Positions 40,904 to 51,392 of a DNA stretch of 64,000 nucleotides are shown in pieces. Below the pieces are notes generated by a model. That model worked only from the letters and a program-made list of their open reading frames with translations. It was not told the DNA's origin and did no database searches. Origin of the DNA: Symbiodinium natans (taxonomy: Eukaryota > Sar > Dinophyceae > Suessiales > Symbiodiniaceae). The translations under genes were made by a program, and so were the position numbers. The stretch's first letter is position 1. Each line of letters opens with the position of its first letter. The stretch lies in contig CAJNDS010002190.1 of assembly GCA_905221605.1 (NCBI GenBank), positions 2,247,788 through 2,311,787 of the forward strand, given 5' to 3'.

Positions 40904-40958
40904 GAGCAAGGCGAATAGGGGTTTGTGGCGAAGCCACACACCCCTATTAGCCTTGCTC
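40904..40958. repeat. Near-perfect hairpin beside the AT-rich island
   Basis: Arms of 26 bases with two mismatches around a GAA loop: GAGCAAGGCGAATAGGGG and CCCCTATTAGCCTTGCTC are the outer parts. It could be a transcription-end hairpin of viral type or a small foldback element. Confidence 0.85.
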
Positions 40959-41047
40959 TACAACCAAAGCCATCGACCCTTGAGTATTACAGTATAAAGT
41001 ATAACGAAGAGACGAAAACCTCTTCATAATATTATCATCTAATAATA

Positions 41048-41248
41048 ATGAGTGAATTAGATGATAATATTTCTGTTGAGTTTCCTACAGGCAGTGATTG
41101 TAAAACACAGTACATGCAATGTAAAGCATGTAAGCAAGTAAAATGTGTAGATGAGTTTGTAAGTAAGCATTGTATGAGGGTATATAATAAAACGTGTAGG
41201 GCTTGTTTAGATCATAATAAAAAATCTAGGCTTAAAGGGAAGGAATGA
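41048..41248 (+). CDS. Small zinc-ribbon-type protein, giant-virus-like
   Basis: 66 codons, ATG to TGA. The acidic N-terminus is followed by YMQCKACKQVK, then TCRACLDHNKK: two C-x2-C pairs about 22 residues apart, as in short zinc-binding proteins common in large algal DNA viruses. The codons are extremely AT-rich, unlike every other coding stretch in the window. It lies 71 bases upstream of a second AT-rich ORF on the same strand, as in compact viral genomes. The family resemblance is from memory of such motifs; the exact function is unknown. Confidence 0.7.
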   Translation: MSELDDNISVEFPTGSDCKTQYMQCKACKQVKCVDEFVSKHCMRVYNKTCRACLDHNKKSRLKGKE

Positions 41249-41319
41249 TCACGGGGAGTTTTCTTATGGAAGGTTCTGAAGAAAAAGCACTTAAAGAAAT
41301 AACATCTTAATATATTAAT

Positions 41320-42150
41320 ATGATGATTAGCGTTAGTAAATACATTGACCGATTATCCAGCGAAAAGGAGGAACTCGCTAAAATTGAGTTCAAACTAAAA
41401 GAAGTTGGAGAATTATCATATGAAACGAAATTTATTGGTTTATTTGACCGTGATGATGACCACTTATTAGTTTGTGAAAATGAAAAATTACTAGGAGAAG
41501 CAACGGCAAAAGAACAAGAAATTGAAACACTTGAAGAAGCCATTAAGAAGTTGAAAAATATATTTAGTTATGAAAACAACAAAGCAGAAGAAGCAGATCA
41601 AGAAGAAGATGAAGAAGATCAAGAAGAAGATGAAGAAGATCAAGAAGATCAAGAAGAAGATCAAGAAGAATATGAAGAAGATCAAGAAGAAGATGAAGAA
41701 GAATATGAAGATGAAGATGACAAATTATCAGTTAATGAAAGAGTGCAAATGGAATGGCAAATAAAAATGCAGGATATGCGAAGAGCAGAAGAACAAAGTA
41801 AAAGTAAGAATGAACCAGAAGATAAACCAGTAGAAGAAGGCAATCCATTTAAAAAGGAATATAATGAATTAAATATAAAAGCAGGAGATGACACGCGAAA
41901 AGTAATGAAAATAGAAACGCAAAACTATATTCCAATTAAATTCGCATTATTAAAATATTTTGAAAAAGACGATGTAAAAGATATTGATATGTATGAATAT
42001 CGTCGTAAGAAAATGATACAAAAATATGATAAATTCTTAGAAATTCATAACAAGAAAAATTATTATGTTTGTAGTAAAGAAAAACTAGAAATTATTGATT
42101 TCAACAAACATAGAGCAGTAGAAAATTATTGGTCAAATATGCATTGGTAA
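41320..42150 (+). CDS. Acidic-repeat protein of probable large-DNA-virus origin
   Basis: 276 codons, ATG to TAA. Residues 1-85 are helical with coiled-coil character. Residues about 90-135 are an Asp/Glu/Gln tract built from EED(Q/E) units, encoded by a GAAGAAGATCAA-type tandem repeat at 41595-41720. Residues about 140-180 are Lys/Glu-rich. The C-terminal 95 residues (starting near NYIPIKFALLKYF) look like a folded domain rich in Lys, Tyr and Ile. No family is recognised. AT content is very high and there are no introns. The gene lies in what I infer to be an intron of the host gene and is on the same strand. Transfer from a giant virus is the simplest reading; another AT-rich donor is possible. 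Confidence 0.65.
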   Translation: MMISVSKYIDRLSSEKEELAKIEFKLKEVGELSYETKFIGLFDRDDDHLLVCENEKLLGEATAKEQEIETLEEAIKKLKNIFSYENNKAEEADQEEDEEDQEEDEEDQEDQEEDQEEYEEDQEEDEEEYEDEDDKLSVNERVQMEWQIKMQDMRRAEEQSKSKNEPEDKPVEEGNPFKKEYNELNIKAGDDTRKVMKIETQNYIPIKFALLKYFEKDDVKDIDMYEYRRKKMIQKYDKFLEIHNKKNYYVCSKEKLEIIDFNKHRAVENYWSNMHW

Positions 42151-42280
42151 TTGGAATTTAGTAATTTACAAATATTAACAAATTATTTAGAAACCAATAA
42201 TAATCTAATTGTATTATTAAATTATTATTGAATAAACCCCGAACGCCCCATACTATGCCCCATAAAATGAACAAGCCTAA

Positions 42281-42403
42281 CCTTGCCCGTTTCGGGATGT
42301 TACATCACCTGAGAAATAGGATGAGATAGAGTATTCTAAGGATAATGAGCTACTAGTTGTGATTTATATGTTCACGGTGATGTAATACCCCAAACTGGGC
42401 GAC
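42281..42403. mobile_element. Foldback element, family K copy 1
   Basis: Ends CCTTGCCCGTTTCGGGATGT/TACATCACC and GGTGATGTAATACCCCAAAC/TGGGC, inverted with few mismatches. Confidence 0.8.
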
Positions 42404-42407
42404 CCCT

Positions 42408-42521
42408 TACCTTGTCCATTTTGGATAATTGCACCTTATTTTCTATATGGTAAAGTGTTTTAGGATATTATGGCTATGATTTTGGCCGCGGTGGTGCAAT
42501 TACCCAAACTGGGCAAGGCCT
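42408..42521. mobile_element. Foldback element, family K copy 2
   Basis: Ends ACCTTGTCCATTTTGGATAA/TTGCACC and GGTGGTGCAATTACCCAAAC/TGGGCAAGG. It lies in tandem with copy 1 and shares its terminal motif. Confidence 0.8.
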
Positions 42522-42852
42522 ACCCTGACTTTTATACCCCTGAATTAAGGAATATTCCTTAAATGATACATGGGGATCCTTAAGGGGCGATGTAGGTGAC
42601 GGGCTTCTGAGGACGAAGGCGTAGCAGGCCTTGAATTGTTCCTCTCCAGGGACCTCATCCTGGGCCGTGACCTCCTTGCACGTGCCTAAAGCCCTAAACC
42701 TCCTAAACCCACAAAAAACTCCCTAAGCCACCTAAACCCTCAACCCCCAACCCCTAAACCCTACAACCCCTGAACCTTATAAACGCCCTAAACCCTAAAC
42801 CCTACAACCTCTGAACCTGAAAAACACCCTAAACCAGAAACCCTAAACCGAG

Positions 42853-42935
42853 CCCCGCCAAGCCGGAAGCTGCGCCCGTCAGACCCGCACGCAGCCCGCG
42901 ACAGCAGCCACGGGCACGGCGCAATGCACGCGCAG
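42853..42935 (+). CDS. Exon-like island, 27 codons
   Basis: Follows CCCTAAACCGAG; donor GTCCTC. Two frames are open; the one matching phase 0 in, 2 out begins PRQAGSCARQTRTQ. GC-rich. The viral-like island lies in the intron before it. Confidence 0.45.
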
Positions 42936-43884
42936 GTCCTCTGGGGGGGGTTCAGGGTTTAGGGTTCGGGTTTAGGGTTTAGGGCTTAGGGTTTAGGGTA
43001 GAAAGGCTCGTATGTATGGAGTCTAGGACCACAGAGCCTAACCATCAACGACCCCCTGATGCTTGTGAAGAAGGGCATGACGGCCAGAACGATCAGTGTT
43101 GGGGAAAAGTTCTTGGCCCTGAATCCTTGGCCCGCCAGGGTATGATCGGGCAAGCGTCCTCTCATACTTCATGCTGCCCCAGAAATCCCCTTCAGTTCGG
43201 TATGCCGAGCTAAATTCAAGATTCCTCCGTTCGACTCTTACCGATGTCCTACCCACTCGAAACAATGCTAGCGGCGGTCGTCGGTACAGCAGGTCCCGGC
43301 TTTTACGAGTTCGACATGTCAAGGTAGGTACTTACCCCGTAGTAGCTGAGTAGATAACCTGTAACCTTTTGGGGTATGTACAATCCTTTTGGGCCAGGGT
43401 ACTCAGCAGACTGAGGATCGTGTTTGGGAGCCTGGCAGAGCCCCGACTTGCGCGACATGGAAGCCATATACCTTACGAGTGCCACCACGGTCACCCCCCG
43501 CCCCCCGCAAGATCCACTAGTTTGCCCGGTTTAGGGTCGATGCCACGACTCCTCCCTAAACCCTAGACCCTAAGCCCTAAACCCTGTGCAGGTGGTTCTC
43601 AAGTCGTGCATGGCACTGAGACCCGAAAAGAAGCTGGCCGACAAAGATGAGGACCAGCTTCCCCCGCTCGGGAGTTGTGTGTGTGAGAGAGCAGTTTGCT
43701 TGTTTGAAAGAGAGACATATGTATGCATACACATATATACATATGTATATATATATATACAGATATCTACATATACATCTATATGGTTGTGGCGATTCTT
43801 GCTCTTCTTGCTCTTACAAGTCACTGAGAGAGCCGGTCTCAAGCTTTCTTGCTCGCTAGGCCCTATAGAAGTCAGCGCCCCTAA

Positions 43885-43955
43885 ACTAGGGTTTAGGGTT
43901 TAGGGTTTAGGGTTTAGGGTTTAGGGTTTAGGGTTTAGGGTTTAGGGTTTAGGGT
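43885..43955 (-). repeat. TTTAGGG array
   Basis: About nine clean units. Confidence 0.9.
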
Positions 43956-45096
43956 TGAACCTCGAATCCTGTGGGGTTTACGGTTTAGGGTTTACAGTCC
44001 TCCCCAGTAAGGTAAAAATCAAGGGGCCCTAGAACCCCTCGAAGGAGGTTAGGCACCATATCAGGGGTAACTACCCTTTAATCTTCAAGGCAGCGGGAAA
44101 GAAGGCAAAGACGACCGGTGAACTCAAGTCGCAGCCCGAATGCAGCCGGCGAGGAGTCCGGGTAGAGTAGCTGAGGACTTAAGGGATGGAAGAAGGCTTC
44201 AGGCTTTAGGCATGAGGGTGATTTAGGGTTTAGGGTTTGTCACTGGGAGCAAAGAGTTCAAGGTCACTGGGTGGTTTGAAGCCCGCTGCAAAAAGGGCTT
44301 CGGGGAACCTTCAGGCCAGGCCCGTACATGTCTGGAAGCTTCAGAAGCCATAAACACGAAAAAGAAACCCAACAGCCCTAAAAGCCCAAAGAGCCATACA
44401 CGCCCCGAACCATATGCAGAAGCCCAAAGTCCGGAGAGCAGGCCTGCTCTTGACGGGCGGCAAAAAAAAAGGCCCTGGAAGGCCTACACGCCCTACAAGC
44501 CCTAACGCCGACACCCGAACCACCCTAAACCTCAAACCCTCAACCCTAAGCCTCAAACGCGAAACCTGAAACCCACAACCCTAAACCCTAAACCTTAAAA
44601 CCCTCAACCCTAAACCCTCCGTCCAGAAGCCCCTGAGTGGAACCAAGCCGCGCCAAGAGCCTTGACAATCCTCAAAGCTCTGTGAACCTCGGGACCAATT
44701 TGGGAGTTTACGAAAATAGGGGGGGACCCTAAAATAGACCCCCGCCCCCCCCCCCCCCCAATAGTACGATTCCCATATATACTCAGGACCCCTTTTCTGG
44801 TACCCCGAATTTCCGAAACCCCCGCGTAAGACCAAAAAGTGCCCTAAACCTTAAGCCTCAGAAGCCTCAGCAACAGCCTCCACAAAAAGCATAAGCCCTG
44901 TGCCTCAAACATCCCGAGACCCCTAAGTCCTAAGCCCTAAACCCTGAACAAAACCCTGAACCCTGAACCCTGAACCCTTCAGGCGGCGAAGAAAAAACCC
45001 TGAACCCTAAACCCTAAACCCTAAACCCTAAACCCTTAACCCTAAACCCTAAACCTTAAACCTCTAAACCCTAAACTGCTAGACCTTGCGATCCAG

Positions 45097-45160
45097 GTGT
45101 GGCCTGCAAACCAGGGCAAAGGCGAAGCTGGCGGCGACTCTGGACCGTCTCAGGGCCATA
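45097..45160 (+). CDS. Exon-like island, 21 codons
   Basis: Acceptor TGCGATCCAG; ends exactly at GTTTAGGGTTTAGGG. Reads CGLQTRAKAKLAATLDRLRA, a helical Lys/Leu pattern. Phase 2 in, 0 out; the junction codon with the previous island is AGG. Confidence 0.6.
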
Positions 45161-45179
45161 GTTTAGGGTTTAGGGTTTA

Positions 45180-45290
45180 GGGTTTAGGGTTTGTAGGTTA
45201 CAGGGTTACCAGGGTTAACAGGGTGAATAGGGTTCACGGGGTTACTAGGGTCTGTCGGGTGCAGGGTTGATAGGGTTGAGGTTCCAGAGC
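45180..45290 (-). repeat. Degenerate AGGGTTNNC repeat
   Basis: Short units of 9-12 bases (AGGGTTAACAGGGTGAATAG and similar) that resemble decayed TTTAGGG with inserted bases. Confidence 0.7.
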
Positions 45291-45361
45291 CCAAGTACCC
45301 CTTCATCAAGTAGACCTGGGGCCATGCAGCGGTCCTTCCCCTGACTTCCGGTGGATACTTC

Positions 45362-45428
45362 AGTTTAGGGTTTAGGGTTTAGGGTTTAGGGTTTAGGGTT
45401 TAGGGTTTAGGGTTTAGGGTTTAGGGTT
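45362..45428 (-). repeat. TTTAGGG array
   Basis: About nine clean units. Confidence 0.9.
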
Positions 45429-45622
45429 GGAAGTTTTGTTTGTGGCTGAAGGGCATGGATTGGGTTCAGGGGTTTACGGTTTCATGTCGCGTTGGGGAGT
45501 ACGGGTTTTGTCGGACGGCTGAGGGCTTTTCGACCCTTAAATCCTACTCAACCCTAAACCCTAAACCCCAAACCCCAATTCAAACCCCAAACCCTAAACC
45601 CTAAACCCTAAACCCTCCCGAG

Positions 45623-45718
45623 GTCTCTCAGCGCCGAACAACCTGGATCGCCGCCCGGGTGCGGGTGCAGCACGCGGAGCTGCTCAGGCATTGGCAGGGG
45701 CGACTTTGTAGGGAGGCT
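45623..45718 (+). CDS. Exon-like island, 32 codons
   Basis: Follows CCCTAAACCCTCCCGAG; ends at GTAGGGTTTGGGG. Reads VSQRRTTWIAARVRVQHAEL and on; strongly protein-like. Phase 0 in, 0 out. Confidence 0.6.
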
Positions 45719-45792
45719 GTAGGGTTTGGGGTTTGGTGTTTGGGGTGTGGTGTTTGGGGTTTGGGGTTTGGGGTTTGGGGTTTGGAAATAGG

Positions 45793-45899
45793 TTGGGATG
45801 TTGATGTTCCCCTTAAACTAACAGTCCTGAACAGGGATTAGAGTAACCCGCTATTATAATCCCTATTGAGCACTGTTAGTATACGGGGGAACATCCCAA
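45793..45899. mobile_element. Foldback/MITE element, family B copy 4
   Basis: TTGGGATGTTGATGTTCCCC at the left, GGGGGAACATCCCAA at the right; inner AACAGTCCTGAACAGGGATT and CACTGTTAGTATA. Confidence 0.85.
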
Positions 45900-46435
45900 G
45901 GTTTAGGGTTTAGGGTCTAGAGGACACTTTCACCTGTTGCGTGTTCTAGCATGTGTTTGTTTTCTCGTGAACATCATGAGAGAGCAACGGAACGATTGTC
46001 GGATGATTGTCCAGACTTTTTGTCACTGACATTGTCGGTAAGTTCGGATCCGGCTGAGCCTGGAGTCAGAAGAAGGATTTAGGGTTTAGGGGTTTCTGAG
46101 CGCCTGTGAGAGAGAGAGGGGTTTAGGGTTTTGGGTTTAGGGTTTAGGGTTTCCGTAGAAACATAGCGTCAATGGTCGAAGGCCTGAGTGAACATGCCCA
46201 GTGCGCAGGAAGTGACCTGAAATCCGAAACCTGGCTTCTACAGGCTTATTCAAAAGCCTTCCTCTCACGCATCCGCACGAGCCCCAGCCCTTCAACTCCT
46301 CAACGACAAGTCCCGAAGGAGTGGCCCTAAACCCTAAACCCTAAACCCGAAACCCGAAAACACGAGCCACCCTAGAAGCGGACCATGCACGCTCACAGAA
46401 CAGTCCCAAGTTTGAAGCTTCGAGTTCCCTAATCC

Positions 46436-46828
46436 TAAACCCCAAACCCTGAACCCTAAATCCTAAACCCCAAACCCCAAACCCTAAACCCAAGCCCTAA
46501 ACCCCAAACCCCAAACCCCAAACCCTAAACCCTAAACCCCCAAACCCCAAACCCCAGACCCTAAACCCCAAGCCCTAAACCCAAAGCCCTAAACCCTAAA
46601 CCCCAAACCCCAAACCCTAAACCCCAAACCCTAAACCCCAAACCCTAAACCCTAAACCCCAAACCCCAGACCCTAAACCCCAAGCCCTAAACCCCAAGCC
46701 CTAAACCCTAAACCCCAAACCCCAAGCCCTAAACCCTAAGCCCTAAGCCCTAAACCCTAAACCCTGAACCCTAAACCCTAAACCCCAAACCCCAAACCCC
46801 AAACCCTAAACCCTAAACCCTAAACCCC
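46436..46828 (+). repeat. Long mixed CCCTAAA/CCCCAAA/CCCTAAG array
   Basis: About 390 bases of interspersed variants, the longest array in the window, ending before an exon-like island. Confidence 0.95.
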
Positions 46829-46860
46829 GTGTTGCTGCTCTGAGCCACCTCTCTGGGAAG

Positions 46861-46927
46861 GCTCGAGCTGACGCCCCGACGGTGCGGCACACAGACAACG
46901 CAGACCTGCGGGCTGGTTCTGAAATGG
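46861..46927 (+). CDS. Exon-like island, 22 codons
   Basis: Acceptor CCTCTCTGGGAAG; ends at GTTTAGGG. Reads ARADAPTVRHTDNADLRAGS. Phase 0 in, 1 out. Confidence 0.5.
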
Positions 46928-48243
46928 GTTTAGGGTTTAGGGTTTGGGGTTTAGGGTTTAGGGTTTAGGGTTTAGGGTTCAGGGTTTAGGGTTTAGGGTT
47001 TGGGGTTTAGACCTGGTCGTCTTCCCTTGTGGTCCCTCTAGAACTGTACGTTTTACCCTCCAGAGCCCTTTTCTAATTATTAAGCCCCTAAATTAGGTTT
47101 CCTTCGGGTTGAAAGGACCCTCTCCCCCCCAAAATGGACCCTAGTTTTCAACGCCCATTCTTCCTCTTAACTGCCACGTAAACTTCGTTTCGGAAGTAAA
47201 ACCCACCCACCCTCCACTGAATTGTTCAATTCTTGCTTTCTTCAACTTTTGGGTCTGCATGCTTTTATCAGGCTCTCTTGTCCCTAAACCCCAATCCCTT
47301 CCCCCTAATATTAAACGGCTCCCCCCCCCCCAATAGAAACTTGAAATGCGTTTTGTTTTGAACATTAGGGGGATGTTTTTACCACGATGTCATGTTTGGG
47401 GTCCAAAGGGTTTAGGGTCTAGGCCGGGAAGGGAGGGAAGGAAGCTTCAGGATGTTGGTTGTCTTGAGGGTCTTGGGAGCCCTGAACCCCCCCCCCCCCC
47501 AATTCGGAATATGGTTTCAAAGGCGGGGTCGGTTTCGGCAGGTTTTTCCGGAAAGTGTTTTTATTATTAGCGGTACGATAAAAAATGGGGAAAGGGACAA
47601 ACTAAACCCAGAGTTCTGGAACTGAAGTGAGCTGCCAGGAATCTGACGGGAGCCCTGGTTTAGGGTTTAGGGTTTGGAGTTCATGGTTTTGGTATCAACG
47701 GTGCGCACGTAGCCCTAGACGCCAGAAACATTCACGGCCACAACTTCTCCAGTCCCATAGCTCTTGGGACATTGCTTATTCTTCTCATTGTGTTTAGGAG
47801 GATCTGAATCTGAAATAGATTCCTTAGTCCCACAAACCTAAGTGCTACTGAACCCTATTATTAGTTCAACCCTGGTAAACCGTAGTCAGCCCTGCTAAGC
47901 CCTACTTAGACCGCTAAACCCACAACCCTGAACCCTCCTATGAATCTGTTCAGCGAGCTTCAAGTCTCCACTCCAGAGAGTTTATATAGGGTTGAGGGTA
48001 CCTTGTCAGGCTGTGTGGCTCGAAACCCTGAACCCCCTGAACCCGAAATCCAGAGGCCTAAACCCCAAACCCCCAAAATCCCCCCCAGCCTGAACCCCTA
48101 AACACTACTATTTGCTTTCGAACCCCCCCCCCCCCAGAGAAAGAAAGAAAAGAAACACATAACAAATAACGCAGAGAATCATCCCCCATATTGCCCGTAT
48201 AAGGAAGAATATTATGTACCTTTTGGGTTTCTTAAGCAAGCCG

Positions 48244-48376
48244 GGAGGTTCATGGCACGTATGAGCCCAACCATAACTGTACCTTATAAACCAATCTACA
48301 ACCATGTTAGGCCACTTAAGGGGGCTGAGAGGTGGATCATAAGTGCAGCTATGGCTGTGTCATCAGTTCCCTGAAT
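48244..48376. mobile_element. Foldback/MITE element, family A copy 4
   Basis: GGAGGTTCATGGCACGTATG at the left, diverged TCAGTTCCCTGAATCC at the right; inner AACCATAACTGTACCTTATA and ATAAGTGCAGCTATGGCTG. Confidence 0.65.
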
Positions 48377-48418
48377 CCCTGAACCCTAAACCCTAAACCC
48401 TAAACCCCCCTTCAACAG

Positions 48419-48506
48419 GAGCACGAAAAACTGCAGATGCAAACAATCCGGCGCTTCTCGGCCGCGCGCAGACTCGGAGATCTCAACTTGATGGGCCTGA
48501 AGGAAG
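48419..48506 (+). CDS. Exon-like island, 28 codons
   Basis: Acceptor CCCCCCTTCAACAG after CCCTAAA units; ends at GTTTGGGG. In phase it reads ARKTADANNPALLGRAQTRR and on. Phase 1 in, 2 out. Confidence 0.55.
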
Positions 48507-48615
48507 GTTTGGGGCTTGGGGTTTGGGGTTTGGGGCTTGGGGTTTGGGGTTTGGGGTTTGGGGTTTGGGGTTTAGGGTTTAGGGTTTGGGGTTTAGGGTT
48601 TGGGGTTCAGGGTTA
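48507..48615 (-). repeat. GTTTGGG/GCTTGGG array
   Basis: A TTTGGGG-rich variant array beginning right at the presumed 5' splice site. Confidence 0.9.
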
Positions 48616-48990
48616 TTGGTTGCGGGCTCGGTCTAGGATTGAGGAATTGGGGTTTAGGGTTTGGGGTTTGGGGCTATGGGTTGCTGAGCAGGTTAGGGGT
48701 CCAGGGTTATGGGATGCTGAGCAGTCCTGGTTGCGCAAAAGGTTGTGGGTTGAGTGTTCAGTTTGGGCTTTGGAGTTTAGGACTTGGGATTCAGGATTTA
48801 AGTTTAGGACTGAGGCTTGGGATTTTGGATTTAGGGCCTTAGGGTTTCAGGCTGAGGGCTGTGATCCACAGAGCCTCACAAGGCAAGGTTTGTCATAACG
48901 GTAACAATGTACAAAGATCCATGGACCTTAAACCTAAACCCTAAACCCTAAACCCTAAACCCTAAACCCTAAACCCTAAACCGGAGAAAG

Positions 48991-49103
48991 TCCAAGCGCA
49001 AGCAGCATCATGAGCAAGGACACGGTGTTGGGGTGGTTGCCGGCTGCAGTGTTCCGCATCAGTGATAGGCAAGATCGATTGCATCAGAGCAAGGGGTGGT
49101 TGT
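48991..49103 (+). CDS. Exon-like island, 37 codons
   Basis: Follows CCCTAAACCGGAGAAAG. Reads PSASSIMSKDTVLGWLPAAV and on, ending near GTGTTTAGGG; the exact donor is uncertain. Phase 2 in, 1 out. Confidence 0.45.
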
Positions 49104-49466
49104 GTTTAGGGTTCAGGGGCCAGGGTTCAGGGTTCAGGGTTTAGGGTTTAGGGTTTAGGGTTTAGGGTTCAGGGTTTAGGGTCTAGGGTTTGAGGTTTAG
49201 GGTTTAAGGCTTGGGTTTAAGGCTTGAGGGTTTCTTGGCTCTGAAGAACCAGGAGGTTTCGGACTCGTTCGCTCAAGGCTCCTGTGAGTGTGAGTTTTTG
49301 TTAGTCTGAGGGGTGCAGAATTGTTGGTGGCACCAGCAGCTGAACCCTAGACCCCTAAGTCTAAACCCTGAACCACCCTAAACCCTGAATCACCCTAAAC
49401 CCTAAAGCCGAAACCCTAAACCCTGCACCCAAAACCGACACGGGCTCCACCACCTCTGGCGCCAAG

Positions 49467-49521
49467 GTGTGGTGTCTGGCGATAGCTACGCCGACACCTG
49501 GATGCACCCTGAACCCCTAGG
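49467..49521 (+). CDS. Exon-like island, 17 codons
   Basis: Acceptor CTCTGGCGCCAAG; donor GTTTTTTG. Reads VVSGDSYADTWMHPEPL. Phase 1 in, 2 out. Confidence 0.45.
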
Positions 49522-49580
49522 GTTTTTTGTTCGGGGTTTAGGGTTTGGGGTTGGGAGTTTAGGGTTTAGGGTCTAGGACT

Positions 49581-49709
49581 TACTTGGAGGTTCAGCGCAG
49601 TTACTGATAACCCCAAATCTAACTGACCTTATGAGCCCCCCTAAGTCATCGAAGTTGGTTCGAAGTAGACTCATAATTGGGATTAGAAGTACACATGAAC
49701 GTCCAAGTA
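49581..49709. mobile_element. Foldback/MITE element, family A copy 5
   Basis: TACTTGGAGGTTCAGCGCAG at the left, ATGAACGTCCAAGTA at the right; inner arms diverged. Confidence 0.7.
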
Positions 49710-49854
49710 GGGGGTGGGGTTGAGGGGGTTTAGACTGAGAGGCGCAACCGCTACTTGGGGTTTACAGGGCTGCAACCGCAGGCTTGAGGTACTTCGCCCA
49801 GACCCGAAGCGCCCAAGAACCCAACCGAAGCCCCAAGGCCTTGATCCTTTAACC

Positions 49855-49932
49855 CCTAAACCCTAAACCCTAAACCCTAAACCCTAAACCCTAAACCCTA
49901 AACCCTAAACCCTAAACCCTAAACCCTAAACC
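49855..49932 (+). repeat. CCCTAAA array
   Basis: About ten clean units. Confidence 0.9.
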
Positions 49933-50009
49933 CCAAGCCCTCAGACCTAAGCCCTCAGCCCTACGCAAAAGTACCTGGACCCGGAATTCCCAAGACCCTA
50001 AAACACCAA

Positions 50010-50080
50010 GGTTTAGGGTTTAGGGTTTAGGGTTTAGGGTTTAGGGTTTAGGGTTTAGGGTTTAGGGTTTAGGGTTTAGG
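50010..50080 (-). repeat. TTTAGGG array preceding an exon island
   Basis: Ten clean units. This array is an exception to the usual polarity, since an exon-like island follows it. Confidence 0.9.
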
Positions 50081-50088
50081 GTTCCAAG

Positions 50089-50166
50089 GACTACGCTGGC
50101 GACTCGCGACTCCCGGTGGACCGGCAAAGCACCTATGCCACCGGCCTCGCTGTTCAGGATGTCAAG
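50089..50166 (+). CDS. Exon-like island, 26 codons
   Basis: Acceptor GGTTCCAAG; donor GTTTGG. All three frames are open or nearly so; DYAGDSRLPVDRQSTYATGL looks best as protein, while phase 2 would be needed to join 49521. Length is a multiple of three. Confidence 0.45.
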
Positions 50167-51347
50167 GTTTGGCGGAGCTGCGATTTAGGGTTTAGGGTTT
50201 AGGGTTTAGGGTTCAGGGTTCAGGGTTCAGGGTTCAGGGTTCAGGGTTTAGGAATACTGGGTATTTTATAGCTCTTTTGACTTTGTAAGTCTACTTCGTA
50301 TCCCCTAGAAACCCTCTTAGAGTCCCCGTAACCCAACTTACTAGCCCTGCTTACTACGGCAAAAGGGCTTCTAAGTAGGCCCTCGGATATTTATTTTCCT
50401 TTGTTGGGTTTAAGAGAGTCATATTTTCGAATAGACTTAGAGGGTCTCAAGGGGGCCATCCTGGAATGGGGCTGTCCCCGTAGAATTCCCGGAAGGTGCC
50501 TATCATCACCTTAGGAATTCTGGTTTCTTCGTGCTTGTGCAACATGAGATTGTTGAAGGTTCTCAGGGGAGTGGGGTTGCAAACTAGGTAGACCCCCTAA
50601 ACCCAAAACCCTAAACCCTAAGCCCGAAACCCTAAACCCTAAACCCTAAACCTGCGATGGCCTCTCCCTAGGCTACCTGAATGCTTGCGCCATCGCGAGT
50701 TCCATACTTATCTTGACTACCTGAGCCTCTCACTTGGCAGATCGGGGGACTTCGTAAGTGGTTAGGGTTTAGGAAGTTATAAGCACCCTGAAGGGGACCC
50801 AATTGGGTTATTCTACTTATTCATGTCTGCCGCCACTTAACCCGCCTGCTAAGTCCCCCGATCTAAAGCCCTAAGCCACCCTGAACCCAACACCCCCAAG
50901 TTCAGAAACCTGAGCCCCTAAACTTCTCTCCCCTAAACTTAACGCCCGCACCCCCATCACGCAAAATCCCTGAACTCCCTGAGCCCTGAACCCCCGACCC
51001 TGAACCCCTAAACTCTACACCCGAAACCCTATCACCCTAAAGCCCTGACACAAAAGCCCCGAACCCCCTTAACCCTGAAGCTACGTCTGCTCTTTTGGAC
51101 ATTCAGTCTTGTCCTTATGGAGTCTCGGAGGATCAGATGTAGGAATCTTTTCCTTAAACTCCTAGAGCATAAGCAACAAAGCCCTAAACCCCTAGGCCCT
51201 TGAACCCCTAAACCCCTAAACCCTTTAACCCTAAACCCTGGGGAGGAGGTAGAAACCCTTTTCAGAAACTTTACCCTAAACCTAAACCCTAGGTAGGAGC
51301 CCTCTTTTCAGAAACTTTCCAAGAGCCAACCCTTGGAAACCGCTAAG

Positions 51348-51392
51348 GTGATGGACGAACTGACGGGCACGCGGGAGCTGTCCAGCGACTTG
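51348..51392 (+). CDS. Exon-like island, 15 codons
   Basis: Follows GGAAACCGCTAAG; donor GTGTGG. Reads VMDELTGTRELSSDL. First of eleven islands (to 59927) with consistent phase. Confidence 0.45.

Larger units (their letters stand above)
40975..42245. other. AT-rich foreign island
   Basis: A sharp change of composition on both sides, no telomere-like unit inside, two compact genes and AT-rich spacers. A hairpin lies to its left (40904-40958) and two foldback elements to its right (42281-42521). Confidence 0.7.

Noticed and set aside
41491-41894. Minus-strand frames rich in Ser or Phe/Ile inside the AT-rich island
   Set aside because: Shadows of the acidic repeat and Lys-rich parts of the + strand gene at 41320-42150.
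43038-43415. A 5S rRNA or snRNA gene in the repeat-free stretch
   Set aside because: No match to conserved 5S or U-snRN A cores that I could recognise; part of the stretch belongs to a foldback family (43342-43412).
48437-48898. A 153-codon frame beginning at 48437
   Set aside because: Its first part covers the exon-like island in another frame; most of the rest is GLGVWGLG translated from GTTTGGG repeats.
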